Origin: Bacteroidales bacterium
Lineage (GTDB): Bacteria; Bacteroidota; Bacteroidia; Bacteroidales; UBA932
Assembly: GCA_017554335.1 (NCBI GenBank)
Contig: JAFZIO010000008.1
Span: 1 to 52,165, forward strand
Direction of reading: 5' to 3'
DNA length: 52,165 bases
The notes beneath the pieces are model-generated. The model did no database searches, was not told the DNA's origin, and saw nothing but the letters and a program-made list of their open reading frames with translations. Positions 24,448 to 32,823 of this stretch are shown one piece after another (the first letter of the stretch is position 1; each line of letters begins with the position of its first letter). The translations under genes were made by a program, and so were the position numbers.

Positions 24448-25563
24448 ATGCCCGTCTTGAAGAAAATAGTAATCCAGGATTTCCGCAATATAGAGCTGCA
24501 GGAGCTGGCTTTCTCCCCGAATATCAATTGCATTTGGGGAGGCAACGGAGAGGGCAAGACAAACCTGCTTGACGCCATCTACTATCTCTCAATGACCAAG
24601 AGCGCCATCCAGGCTTCAGACAAGTTCAATTTCCGCCACGGATGCCAGTCCTTCGCCATCAGCGGCACCTACGACCTGAGCACCGAAAGCGACGTCCGCT
24701 TCGCCGTACAGGTGAGCGAAGGAGCGGAGAAAAAGGTCAGAAGGGACGACAAGCCGTACGCCAGGGTTTCCGAGCACATAGGGGTGCTGCCGATAGTGAT
24801 GGTATCCCCTGCCGACACCGACCTGGTAAGCGAATCCGGAGAAGAGAGGCGCCGCTTCGCCAACGCCTTCATCTCCCAGCTCGACAGGCAATACCTGTCA
24901 GACCTGCAACAATATAACCGGCTTCTCGCCCAACGCAACCGGCTCCTTAAAGACAGGGTGCCGGACGAAGGCCTCCTGGAGACCTTCGAGCTCCGCATGG
25001 CCCCTCTGGCCGCCGGAATCGCCGAAGCCAGGCGCAAGTTCGCCGCCACCATGGACCCCATTGCGGGCAACTTCTACCGCGCCATCTCCGGCGGACGCGA
25101 GCAGGTCTCGATCGCCTACCGCACAGACCTGGACAAGGGCAGCCTGGAAGAAGTGATGAGGGAGCACAGACAGAGGGACATTGCCCTCGGATACACTACC
25201 GCAGGCGTCCAGAGGGACGATTTCATCTTTACCATGGAAGGCTTCCCCATACGCCGCTGCGGCTCCCAGGGGCAGCAGAAATCCTTCCTCGTGGCCCTCA
25301 AGTTCGCCCAGTACGAAATAATGAAGAACAACTGGGGTTTCCCTCCCATGCTGCTGCTGGACGACCTGTTCGACAAGCTGGACATGGACAGGGTCGGCAA
25401 CCTGCTGCAGATGGTAGCGGGCAACGACTTCGGGCAGATCTTCATTTCCGATACCGACAAGACGCGCACTGAAGCGCTCATAGACCATATTACTACGGAC
25501 AGGACGTACTTCAAGGCATCCTCCGGTCATTTCACCAAGCTTTATGGAGACCTACAGGATTAA
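24448..25563 (+). CDS. recF: DNA replication and repair protein RecF
   Basis: An SMC-like ATPase (371 aa) that loads RecA at gaps in the RecFOR pathway. GGNGEGKTN (31-39) is the Walker A loop, the CGSQGQQKSF segment is the ABC signature, and LLLDDLFDKLD is the Walker B region. The N-terminal IQDFRNIELQEL is the usual RecF opening. It is first in a tight four-gene run with DUF721, pdxB and DUF4301, and its end overlaps the DUF721 gene by 20 bases. The ATG follows a -7 box so closely that a leaderless mRNA is likely. Confidence 0.95.
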   Translation: MPVLKKIVIQDFRNIELQELAFSPNINCIWGGNGEGKTNLLDAIYYLSMTKSAIQASDKFNFRHGCQSFAISGTYDLSTESDVRFAVQVSEGAEKKVRRDDKPYARVSEHIGVLPIVMVSPADTDLVSESGEERRRFANAFISQLDRQYLSDLQQYNRLLAQRNRLLKDRVPDEGLLETFELRMAPLAAGIAEARRKFAATMDPIAGNFYRAISGGREQVSIAYRTDLDKGSLEEVMREHRQRDIALGYTTAGVQRDDFIFTMEGFPIRRCGSQGQQKSFLVALKFAQYEIMKNNWGFPPMLLLDDLFDKLDMDRVGNLLQMVAGNDFGQIFISDTDKTRTEALIDHITTDRTYFKASSGHFTKLYGDLQD

Positions 25564-25876
25564 ACGCAAGAACGCCATGCCCCTGTCCATGGCCATACGG
25601 GAGTACCTGAAAGAGGCGCACCTGACCACAGGCCTGAACACGAGGCGGATTTTCGCCGCCTGGGACGAGACGTCGGGAGCCGGCCCCTTTACCATCAAAC
25701 GCTATTTCAGGAGCGGAAAGTTGTATATCACGCTGAACTCTTCGGTTGTGCGGGAGCAGCTGAAGAGCCGCAAGGAGCTGCTTCTGGAGAAGCTGAACGC
25801 TTACCTGTCGAGGGATGAATTTTTCTCCACGGACGACTGCAACGTGTCCTGGGTAGAAGACATAATACTTAAATGA
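25544..25876 (+). CDS. DUF721-family protein
   Basis: A small 110-aa basic protein of the DUF721 group, often found beside recF or dnaA in bacteria. The central WDETSGAGPFTIKRYFRSGK and LYITLNSSVVREQLKSRKEL are the core. The family is thought to bind nucleic acid; related DciA proteins load the replicative helicase in bacteria without DnaC. Whether this member does so is not shown. Start ATG 25544 lies inside recF, and its TGA overlaps the pdxB start as ATGA. Confidence 0.85.
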   Translation: METYRIKRKNAMPLSMAIREYLKEAHLTTGLNTRRIFAAWDETSGAGPFTIKRYFRSGKLYITLNSSVVREQLKSRKELLLEKLNAYLSRDEFFSTDDCNVSWVEDIILK

Positions 25877-26907
25877 AATTAGTTGTAGACAACGCCATTC
25901 CTTTTATCCAAGGGGTTCTTGAACCTTTTGGAGAGGTGGTTTATAAAGAGGGTGCCGCCATCGCCCCGGATGACGTAAAGGATGCCGACGGACTCATCAT
26001 ACGGACGCGTACCAGGTGCGACGCGGCATTGCTCGACAACAGTGCCGTCAGGTTCATTGCCACCGCCACCATAGGCACGGACCACATCGATCTGGAATAC
26101 TGCAAGCAGAGGGGCATACATGTGCAGAACGCCAGCGGATGCAACTCCGGAGGCGTGATGAACTATGTGCTGTCGGCCATATACGGAAGCGCCTCCCGCA
26201 AACGCATACGGCTGGAAGGCAGTACGGTGGGCATAATCGGAGTCGGCAACGTGGGCTCACGCGTAGCCCGCGCCCTCCAGATCCTCGGCTTCAAGGTGTT
26301 GCTGTGCGACCCGCCGAGGGCCGAGGCTGAAGGTCCCGCCCAGTTCTGCGACCTGGACTACCTGCTCCGCAATTCCGATGTTGTTACAATGCACGTCCCG
26401 CTGCTCCCGACTACCCGCGACATGGCGGACGCACGCTTCTTCTCCAAGATGAAGCTCGGCGCCATATTCGTAAACGCATCCCGGGGCGAAGTTGTCGTAG
26501 AAGCCGACCTTCTGCAGGCCATACCCAAGCTGGGAGCCGTAATCCTGGACACCTGGCAGAATGAGCCGGACATCAGCAGGGAGCTCCTGAACAGCGTTGA
26601 CATTGCCACCCCGCACATTGCCGGATACTCCTATCAGGGCAAGCTTCAGGGCACAGCCATGGCAGTCCGTTCGGCGGCCCGCTTCTTCGGCATCCAGGAA
26701 CTTTACGATTTCTTCCCCAACCCCGGTGAGGAGCCCAAGGACGCCATCAAACTGGACCTCCGCGGCAAAAGTGAAGGGCAGATTGCATCAATAATCCAAT
26801 ACAATTACCCTATCTTCACGGACGATTTCATTTTCCGTTCAGACCCCGACCGCTTTGAGTTCTTCCGTGAACACTACCGCTATAGACGAGAATTCTTTAT
26901 TGACTGA
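25873..26907 (+). CDS. pdxB: 4-phosphoerythronate dehydrogenase (pyridoxal phosphate synthesis)
   Basis: An NAD-dependent D-isomer 2-hydroxyacid dehydrogenase (344 aa) that oxidises 4-phosphoerythronate in the DXP-dependent vitamin B6 route. GVGNVGSRVA is the NAD-binding loop. The catalytic trio is Arg of NASRGEVV, Glu of QNEPD, and His of TPHIAGYSYQGK, the last segment being distinctive for PdxB. The C-terminal dimerisation tail is present (RRKSEGQ-like GKSEGQIASIIQYNYP). It is coupled by ATGA to DUF721 and is followed after five bases by DUF4301. Confidence 0.92.
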   Translation: MKLVVDNAIPFIQGVLEPFGEVVYKEGAAIAPDDVKDADGLIIRTRTRCDAALLDNSAVRFIATATIGTDHIDLEYCKQRGIHVQNASGCNSGGVMNYVLSAIYGSASRKRIRLEGSTVGIIGVGNVGSRVARALQILGFKVLLCDPPRAEAEGPAQFCDLDYLLRNSDVVTMHVPLLPTTRDMADARFFSKMKLGAIFVNASRGEVVVEADLLQAIPKLGAVILDTWQNEPDISRELLNSVDIATPHIAGYSYQGKLQGTAMAVRSAARFFGIQELYDFFPNPGEEPKDAIKLDLRGKSEGQIASIIQYNYPIFTDDFIFRSDPDRFEFFREHYRYRREFFID

Positions 26908-26912
26908 CATAT

Positions 26913-28406
26913 ATGGACAACACTAAGATCAATGCCGAACTCGAGCGTTTCAAAAAGGGTTTTCCCTGGCTCGACATCGTAGCTCCCGCAACCCCGGAGC
27001 ACGGAATTGAAGTACTGACCCCGGAAGAAGCCGACCGCGCCGAAGCCTATTCGGACGAGGCCGATGTAGCCGGACGCTGCAAATTCGTTCCCGCTTCCGG
27101 AGCCGCCTCCCGCATGTTCAAAGACATTTTCGCCGGCGCCGACAACGAGAATGACGCCGTCCGCAAGCTGGCCGGCGAACTGGAAAAGTTCGCATTCTAC
27201 GATCCGGAAGTCTTCGGAACCGCCCCGTACGACCCCGGCAAAACGGCCCACAAGCTGCTTGACGACGACGGACTTGGCTACGGCAAGAAGCCCAAGGGCG
27301 TTCTCAAATTCCACCGTTATCCGGAAGAAGTACGTACCGCCATTGCCGAACATTTCGTGGAAGGTCAGGCCTATATGCGCAATGCCGACGGCGGCGTCAA
27401 GCTGATTGTGACCATCTCTCCCGAGCACCGCGAGCTCTTCGAGGCCGCAGTCGCCGAGATCAAGGAGAAGTACGAAAAGCGCTACGGAGTGCATTACGAG
27501 GTGGAATTCACCTATCAGGACAAGGCGACCGACACCGTGGCCGCTACGCCCGACAACAAGCCTTTCCTGAAGGCCGACGGCACTCCCCTGTTCCGTCCTG
27601 CCGGACACGGCGCCCTGATTCACAACCTCGGCAAGGTGGACGAGGAACTGGTGTCCATCAAGAACATCGACAACGTGTGCGTGGAGCGCATGCAGCCCAC
27701 CACCTATAAATGGAAGAAGGTTCTTATGGGCCGCGCCCTGGAGCTCCGCGACAAGATTTTCGATTATCTGTACACCTTCGAGCAGATGACCGAGATCCGC
27801 AAGAATCTGTCCGACTTCATGTTCATCCCCGGCAACAACGTCTTCCAGGACGATCCGTTCGCAACACCCGAGGTTCAGGAGCTGTGCAACGAGGTGGAGA
27901 CCTTCCTGCACGACGAACTCTGCATCGAGATGCCGCCGGCAAAAGACTGCCGCGACCGTGCCGAGGCTCTGATTGCCAAGCTTAACCGTCCTATCCGCGT
28001 TTGCGGTATGGTTAAGAACGAGGGCGAGCCTGGTGGCGGCCCCTTCATCGTTCGCGCCGCCGACGGCAGCACTTCCCTGCAGATTCTGGAGAGCGTCCAG
28101 ATTAATCCCGATGATCCCAAGGCCGTGGCTGCCCTCAAGAGCGCTACGCACTTCAACCCTGTTGACCTGGTATGCATCCTGCGCGACTACAAGGGCGAAA
28201 AGTTCAATTTGCTGGAGCATGTTGACGAGGAGGCCGGTTTCATCAGCAGCAAGAGTTACGAAGGCCGCCCGCTCAAGGCCCTCGAGCTTCCCGGTCTGTG
28301 GAACGGCGCCATGTCCGACTGGAACACCCTCTTCGTGGAAGTTCCCATCGAGACCTTCAACCCCGTCAAAACGGTCCTGGATTTATTGAGACCCGCTCAC
28401 CAGTAG
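26913..28406 (+). CDS. DUF4301 protein
   Basis: A 497-aa soluble protein of DUF4301 (PF14134), a family found mostly in Bacteroidota and of unknown function. The glycine-rich FVPASGAASRMFKD near residue 50 resembles the phosphate loop of sugar-nucleotidyltransferases, and GHGALIHNLG lies in the middle, so a nucleotidyltransferase-like fold is plausible. No catalytic assignment is safe. It is last in the recF-DUF721-pdxB run. Position beside pdxB is the only functional hint. Its stop codon is inside a perfect 9-bp hairpin (28400-28429). Confidence 0.85.
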   Translation: MDNTKINAELERFKKGFPWLDIVAPATPEHGIEVLTPEEADRAEAYSDEADVAGRCKFVPASGAASRMFKDIFAGADNENDAVRKLAGELEKFAFYDPEVFGTAPYDPGKTAHKLLDDDGLGYGKKPKGVLKFHRYPEEVRTAIAEHFVEGQAYMRNADGGVKLIVTISPEHRELFEAAVAEIKEKYEKRYGVHYEVEFTYQDKATDTVAATPDNKPFLKADGTPLFRPAGHGALIHNLGKVDEELVSIKNIDNVCVERMQPTTYKWKKVLMGRALELRDKIFDYLYTFEQMTEIRKNLSDFMFIPGNNVFQDDPFATPEVQELCNEVETFLHDELCIEMPPAKDCRDRAEALIAKLNRPIRVCGMVKNEGEPGGGPFIVRAADGSTSLQILESVQINPDDPKAVAALKSATHFNPVDLVCILRDYKGEKFNLLEHVDEEAGFISSKSYEGRPLKALELPGLWNGAMSDWNTLFVEVPIETFNPVKTVLDLLRPAHQ

Positions 28407-28429
28407 CCTCAGCCAACTTCGGCTACTGG
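28400..28429 (+). terminator. hairpin over the DUF4301 stop codon
   Basis: CCAGTAGCC (28400-28408) pairs perfectly with GGCTACTGG (28421-28429) around twelve bases; the TAG stop is within the left arm. No T-tract follows. A shorter inner stem (AGCC/GGCT, 28411-28424) is an alternative fold. Confidence 0.45.
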
Positions 28430-28740
28430 TGTAGCTGCTCCGCAGCTTCACTACTATCCCCCTGCACCCCCAGGGGACAAGGGGATGGTTCCCCTTGCGC
28501 TGCGTCTTCGCCGCAGCTATCCCCTCTGTCGGCGCAAGCGCCTCCATAACTTTCTTCGAACCAGCGGCGCAGCGAAGCGGGCCAGGGGGACTGTTGCGGC
28601 AACCCGTGGCCGCCCGTGGCCACGTGAACGGGAGGGGCCCGGCCATAGGCTGGGAGGGATGAGCGAAGCGAAGGTTCTGCCGCAGCAGTCCCCCTGCAAG
28701 CGGAGCAAGAGCCGCTGAAAACGAATAATCGCGGAACTCG
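28407..28740. other. hairpin-rich GC-rich noncoding stretch
   Basis: There is no convincing gene here. The stretch is packed with inverted repeats: AGCTGC/GCAGCT (28433-28447), CCCCTG/CAGGGG (28459-28476), CAAGGGGA/TCCCCTTG (28478-28497), GCTGCG/CGCAGC (28499-28517), GGCG/CGCC (28531-28542), and a long-range 17-bp pair (28586-28602 with 28678-28694, one mismatch). AGCGAAGCG occurs twice. It may be a dispersed extragenic repeat, a structured RNA, or an elaborate transcript end between two convergent operons. Confidence 0.6.
28586..28694. repeat. 17-bp inverted repeat enclosing about 75 nt
   Basis: GGGGGACTGTTGCGGCA (28586-28602) matches the reverse complement of 28678-28694 at 16 of 17 positions. 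The differing base keeps a wobble pair in one RNA strand. It closes a long stem over GC-rich sequence with smaller stems. Confidence 0.7.
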
Positions 28741-28763
28741 TCAGAGTTTCGCGATTATCGTTT
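28718..28763. terminator. psd terminator with the stop codon in the loop
   Basis: About 19 base pairs form between 28718-28739 and 28744-28763, with one bulged A and one mismatch, closing on GTCA. The psd TGA (28743-28741) is in the loop. Read on the minus strand the hairpin ends in GTTTTC; the feet on both strands suit a bidirectional end between convergent operons. Confidence 0.65.
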
Positions 28764-29394
28764 CACAGGCGCGGACGGTCTGTCCGAGCTGAACTTGAAT
28801 GTCGGCGTCGGGCGGGAGATAAATGTCGATGCGGGAGCCGAATTTTATGATGCCGCACTGCTCACCGGCGACAACCTCGAGTCCTTCTTCGGCGTAGCAG
28901 ACTATGCGCCGCGCAAAACCGCCGGCAAGCTGTTTAAAGAAGACTTCCTTGCCCTCCGCGGTACGTATGCAGGTGCAGGTATGTTCGTTCTCCTCGGAGG
29001 CCTTGGGCTTGAAAGCAAGGAAATGCGCACCGGGATGATACTTGGTATAGCTGACTGTACCAGTAACGGGCCAGAAATTTGCGTGCACGTCCCAGAAGTC
29101 CATATAGATGGACACCATTATGCATTCACGCTTAAGGACTTCATTCTCGTAAGCCTTCTCGACATGAACTATCTTGCCGTCGGCAACAGCACTCACCAGG
29201 GTCGAAGATCCGGCTTTCTTGCGGCGCGGAACCATATGGAAAGCCGTTTGCCACACACAGACCCAAAGTATTGCCAGGGTAAGCGGCCAGACCACCCACA
29301 AGTTATTTACAAAACGGAACAAGATGAATATCAGGACAGCGCTGATGGCGTACACCAGCAGCACGGTTCCGTATGTATTCTTGTCCAGTCTCAT
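28741..29394 (-). CDS. psd: phosphatidylserine decarboxylase, short (archaeal-like) form
   Basis: A membrane-associated, pyruvoyl-dependent enzyme (217 aa) that makes phosphatidylethanolamine from phosphatidylserine. Two hydrophobic segments near the start (about residues 8-25 and 28-50) anchor it. DFWDVHANFWPVTG holds the catalytic His region. KFGSRIDIYLP holds the Gly-Ser bond cut to form the pyruvoyl group. ATG 29394 is chosen because it overlaps the cdsA stop in ATGA; the upstream ATG adds ten residues inside cdsA. It is last in the ftsH-cdsA-psd operon. Confidence 0.93.
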   Translation of the reverse strand: MRLDKNTYGTVLLVYAISAVLIFILFRFVNNLWVVWPLTLAILWVCVWQTAFHMVPRRKKAGSSTLVSAVADGKIVHVEKAYENEVLKRECIMVSIYMDFWDVHANFWPVTGTVSYTKYHPGAHFLAFKPKASEENEHTCTCIRTAEGKEVFFKQLAGGFARRIVCYAEEGLEVVAGEQCGIIKFGSRIDIYLPPDADIQVQLGQTVRACETIIAKL

Positions 29395-30221
29395 AGCAGG
29401 CCGAATATCAAAAGATAGACACATGCCGCCGGAATAGCGACCAGGGAGCTGTCAAAGCGGTCCAGCATTCCACCGTGCCCAGGGATACAATTACCTGAGT
29501 CCTTATAGCCGAAGTGCCTCTTCCACATGGATTCGAAAAGGTCTCCGCAAACGCAGAAAACACCCATCACTACACCAAGGGCGATGCAATGGATAAGCGG
29601 GAACGGCAACCATGTGAGATAATGCAGTCCGACGGCGGCGCCGACGCAGAAAACGATTCCGCCCCAGAAGCCCCACCAGGACTTCTTAGGCGAAATGGAC
29701 GGAGCCAGGCGGCGGGAATTCGGTTTCTGTCCGAAAGCCGTACCTATGCAATATGCGCCCACGTCGCAGCACCAGATGAGGATGAACATGGAGAGCATGA
29801 GCCAACCGTCAAACACTTCCCCATCCATCATGACAAACGGGGAAAGGCTTATAGGCAAGGCAATATAAATCAGGCCGGCATAGATGTACGCCAGGTCCCC
29901 GAAACCCTCACGGGAAGGAAGGAGAAGGCAACTGACGGGTATCAGCAGCAAAGGGATAAGGACAAGAGCCAGCCAGCGTATATCCAGGCCATAGAAACAA
30001 TGCCACGCAACCAGAAGGAAGGCGCCGCCTCCGGCAATCATTCCCAGAATCTGCTGCATACGGAAACGCCTCTTCAGGGGCATGTCGTAGAACTCATGAA
30101 GGGCAATGACCAGAATGGTAACAAACAGACAAGCGAAAAGCCCCCGGTCCCAAATGAGACCGAAGACCATCACCGCCAGGAATACAATCCCGGAAACAGT
30201 TCTTTTAAGCAGATCCTTCAT
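29391..30221 (-). CDS. cdsA: phosphatidate cytidylyltransferase (CDP-diglyceride synthase)
   Basis: An integral membrane enzyme (276 aa, about eight hydrophobic helices) that makes CDP-diacylglycerol from phosphatidic acid and CTP, feeding the next gene's pathway. The signature near the C-terminus is clear: SMWKRHFGYKDSGNCIPGHG followed by GMLDRFDS, with the conserved KR, KD, HGG and DRxD positions. The start overlaps the end of ftsH by 17 bases. Confidence 0.95.
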   Translation of the reverse strand: MKDLLKRTVSGIVFLAVMVFGLIWDRGLFACLFVTILVIALHEFYDMPLKRRFRMQQILGMIAGGGAFLLVAWHCFYGLDIRWLALVLIPLLLIPVSCLLLPSREGFGDLAYIYAGLIYIALPISLSPFVMMDGEVFDGWLMLSMFILIWCCDVGAYCIGTAFGQKPNSRRLAPSISPKKSWWGFWGGIVFCVGAAVGLHYLTWLPFPLIHCIALGVVMGVFCVCGDLFESMWKRHFGYKDSGNCIPGHGGMLDRFDSSLVAIPAACVYLLIFGLL

Positions 30222-32166
30222 TGCCTTTCAAACGGGCTTCTCCATGTTTGCCTGCCTTGGGGCCGAAGATAGCCTCAATGTCGTCGGCCATTATAACCTC
30301 TTTTTCTATAAGCATCTCGGCAAGCCTCTCGAGGCCTCCCCAGTTCTCAAGCAGCAATTTGCGGGTCCTGGCAGTAACATCGTCCACAATAGCCTTCACC
30401 TCACTGTCTATAAGTTCTGCAGTCTTTTCGCTGTAAGGCTTGGTGAATTCGAAACTGCCGTTGGCGTCGTAGAAGGATATGTTGCCCACCTTCTCGCTCA
30501 TACCATAGTAAGTAACCATCGCGTAGGCCATCTTGGTCATGCGTTCGAAGTCGCTCAATGCACCTGTGCAAGGCACACCGTTGTTCACTATTTCTTCCGC
30601 AACGCGACCGGCGACCAGGCTGCACATGTCTTCGATAATCTCCGACTTGGAGCGGGTCACTTTCTCGTCCGGGAGCATCCAGGTAATGCCGAGGGCCTGT
30701 CCGCGAGGGATGATGGACACCTTGAGCACAGGGTCGCATCCGGGCAGCAGCCATCCTGCGACTGCATGTCCCGCCTCGTGGTATGCGGTAAGCCTCTTCT
30801 CTTCCGGAGACATGATGGTCTTCTTGCGCTCGATGCCTCCCACCACACGGTCAACCGCATCCATGAAGTCCTGATTGTCTATGGTCTGCTTGTTCTTGCG
30901 GGCGGCGGTCAACGCAGCCTCGTTGCAAACGTTGGCAATATCGGCTCCGGAGAAGCCCGGGGTATGCTTGGCAATGCCTTCCAGGTCGAATTTGGGATCG
31001 AGCTTCAAGCCTTTAAGGTGGACCTCGAAAATCTCCTTGCGTTCGTTCAGGTCCGGCAGGGTCACATTGATCTGACGGTCGAAGCGGCCTGCACGCATGA
31101 GGGCCTTGTCCAGAATGTCGGCACGGTTGGTGGCAGCCAGCACTATCACGCCGCTGTTGGTGCCGAAGCCGTCCATCTCGGTAAGCAGCTGGTTCAAGGT
31201 GTTTTCACGCTCGTCGTTGCCCGAGAAGCCGGCATTCTTGCCCCTGGCGCGGCCTACGGCGTCGATTTCATCGATGAAAACGATGCAGGGAGCCTTCTCC
31301 TTGGCCTGGGCGAAGAGGTCTCGTACGCGGGATGCACCCACGCCCACGAACATTTCTACGAAGTCGGAACCGCTTATGCTGAAGAAAGGCACGTTTGCCT
31401 CTCCGGCCACGGCCTTGGCCAGCAAGGTCTTACCGGTTCCCGGAGGGCCTACCAGAAGAGCACCCTTGGGTATTTTGCCTCCCAGGGAGGTGTATTTCTT
31501 GGGATTCTTGAGGAAGTCCACAATCTCCATCACCTCCTCCTTTGCGCCATATAGTCCGGCCACATCCTTGAAGGTAACCTTTACCTTGGTCTTGTCTGCA
31601 AGCTTGCCGCTTGCCTTGCCTACGTTGAAGGGATTCATGCCGCCCGCTCCGGGGCCGCCGCCCATGTTGCGGGTCATCCCCCTCATCATGAATATCCAGA
31701 ACGCGACAATGATGAGCATGGGCACGAACCACTCCAGCAGTCCGCTCCAGACTTTGGCGTCATTCTCTATTACCAGCTTCACCTGAGACTGCTCGGGAAG
31801 CTCTTCGTTCAGGGCGGAGAACGTTACTTCAGGATCGAACTTAGTAGAGGTGAGGAAGAAGAAATGCGGCGAACTCTTCGGAGGAACGCCTCCCGGGTAC
31901 AGGGATGAGTACTTCTGCACGGATTCAGGGCGCAGTGATACCGTACCCTTGAAATCGTTGCGGACATATTTTACTTCCTTTACATCTCCGTCCTTGATCA
32001 TCTGTTCCACCTGAGCCCACTCGACTTTCTCGGCCTGGGTTCCGCGGTTGCTGAACAACATCCAGCCTATACTAATGAGCAGAATGGCATATAAAACCCA
32101 GCTCAGATTAATGCGAACGACTTTTATCTTGGGATTTTTTTTATTCTTACCTTGCTTTTGAGCCAT
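30205..32166 (-). CDS. ftsH: ATP-dependent zinc metalloprotease FtsH
   Basis: A membrane AAA protease (653 aa) that degrades misfolded membrane proteins and short-lived regulators. The order is: basic cytoplasmic start, membrane helix at about 21-38, a periplasmic part of about 100 residues, and a second helix near 144-163. After these come a Gly/Met-rich linker, the AAA domain (GPPGTGKT 240-247, IVFIDE 295-300) and the protease domain (HEAGH, 463-467). ATG 32166 gives [10 protein letters not shown]; a longer frame to 32217 passes through the promoter. The predicted RNA start lies about 14 nt upstream. Confidence 0.96.
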   Translation of the reverse strand: MAQKQGKNKKNPKIKVVRINLSWVLYAILLISIGWMLFSNRGTQAEKVEWAQVEQMIKDGDVKEVKYVRNDFKGTVSLRPESVQKYSSLYPGGVPPKSSPHFFFLTSTKFDPEVTFSALNEELPEQSQVKLVIENDAKVWSGLLEWFVPMLIIVAFWIFMMRGMTRNMGGGPGAGGMNPFNVGKASGKLADKTKVKVTFKDVAGLYGAKEEVMEIVDFLKNPKKYTSLGGKIPKGALLVGPPGTGKTLLAKAVAGEANVPFFSISGSDFVEMFVGVGASRVRDLFAQAKEKAPCIVFIDEIDAVGRARGKNAGFSGNDERENTLNQLLTEMDGFGTNSGVIVLAATNRADILDKALMRAGRFDRQINVTLPDLNERKEIFEVHLKGLKLDPKFDLEGIAKHTPGFSGADIANVCNEAALTAARKNKQTIDNQDFMDAVDRVVGGIERKKTIMSPEEKRLTAYHEAGHAVAGWLLPGCDPVLKVSIIPRGQALGITWMLPDEKVTRSKSEIIEDMCSLVAGRVAEEIVNNGVPCTGALSDFERMTKMAYAMVTYYGMSEKVGNISFYDANGSFEFTKPYSEKTAELIDSEVKAIVDDVTARTRKLLLENWGGLERLAEMLIEKEVIMADDIEAIFGPKAGKHGEARLKGNEGSA

Positions 32167-32182
32167 CTTAATGATAATTTTG
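32152..32182 (+). promoter_or_regulatory. birA promoter
   Basis: TTG (32152-32154), a 20-nt spacer and TAATTTTG (32175-32182) match the Bacteroidota consensus exactly. The -33 part lies inside the ftsH coding sequence. Confidence 0.7.
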
Positions 32183-32186
32183 CACG

Positions 32187-32217
32187 CAAATATACAACAA
32201 AAATGACACCAAGCCAA
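32187..32217 (-). promoter_or_regulatory. ftsH operon promoter
   Basis: On the minus strand TTG (32217-32215), a 20-nt spacer and TATATTTG (32194-32187) match the consensus exactly. The -33 part lies inside birA codons. The two promoters interlock head to head. Confidence 0.7.
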
Positions 32218-32823
32218 AGCACTGCTGACATAAAATGGTTAGACATAACAGATTCCACTAACAGATACCTCCGGGAGGCATCGGAAGCCTGCGACAATTT
32301 GTCAGTAGTAGCCGCCGTCGAACAGACAGCGGGGCGCGGACAGGGCACACATACATGGCATTCCTTAAGGGGACAGAACCTCCTGTTCAGTATTCTTTTC
32401 AAGCCCGAAGCCCTGCCTGCTTCCAACATTATCCTCATTACCTGCGCCACCACGCTCGGCCTGCTTGATTACTTGAAGAGCAAGGGCGTCAAAGCCCGCA
32501 TCAAGTGGCCCAACGACATATGGGTGGATGATAAAAAGATATGCGGAATTCTTATTGAGAACACCCTGGACGGCGACCTGGTAAGCAGGAGCATCATCGG
32601 CATAGGCTTCAACCTCAACCAGACGGAATGGCCGGAAGACCTGCCCAATCCGGTAAGCCTCAAACAATTGACCGGCGAAGATTACAATCCCGAAAAGGAA
32701 CTTGAGCTCCTGGCAGAAAAAATCCGCCGCCGCTTTGCCTCGATAGGCAGCCGCGACGGCGAATCAGGTTTGCAAGAAGAATTTGGAAAGAATGTATTCA
32801 GGCTTCCCGGAGGACCTGCATAG
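32203..32823 (+). CDS. birA: biotin-[acetyl-CoA-carboxylase] ligase, lacking C-terminal domain
   Basis: It activates biotin to biotinyl-AMP and attaches it to the carrier lysine of biotin enzymes. The 206-aa protein starts directly with the catalytic domain (no repressor helix-turn-helix). It shows DSTNRYL, AGRGQGTHTWHS (the biotin/AMP loop, with GQGTH where GRxGR is usual), KWPNDIWVDDKKICGILIE and IGIGFNLN. It then ends at FGKNVFRLPGGPA, where class I enzymes normally continue about 40-50 residues into a small SH3-like domain. The last 26 bases overlap convergent rpe. The missing domain may weaken or alter activity. ATG 32203 is chosen from the promoter position. Confidence 0.88.
   Translation: MTPSQSTADIKWLDITDSTNRYLREASEACDNLSVVAAVEQTAGRGQGTHTWHSLRGQNLLFSILFKPEALPASNIILITCATTLGLLDYLKSKGVKARIKWPNDIWVDDKKICGILIENTLDGDLVSRSIIGIGFNLNQTEWPEDLPNPVSLKQLTGEDYNPEKELELLAEKIRRRFASIGSRDGESGLQEEFGKNVFRLPGGPA

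Noticed and set aside
26880-28220. A 446-codon open frame on the minus strand over the DUF4301 gene
   Set aside because: It mirrors the codon pattern of DUF4301, which has family motifs and operon context. The antisense frame has no recognisable domain and is a product of high GC third positions.
30106-31554. A 482-codon plus-strand frame across ftsH
   Set aside because: ftsH is unmistakable on the other strand; the long frame is a shadow with no motif.
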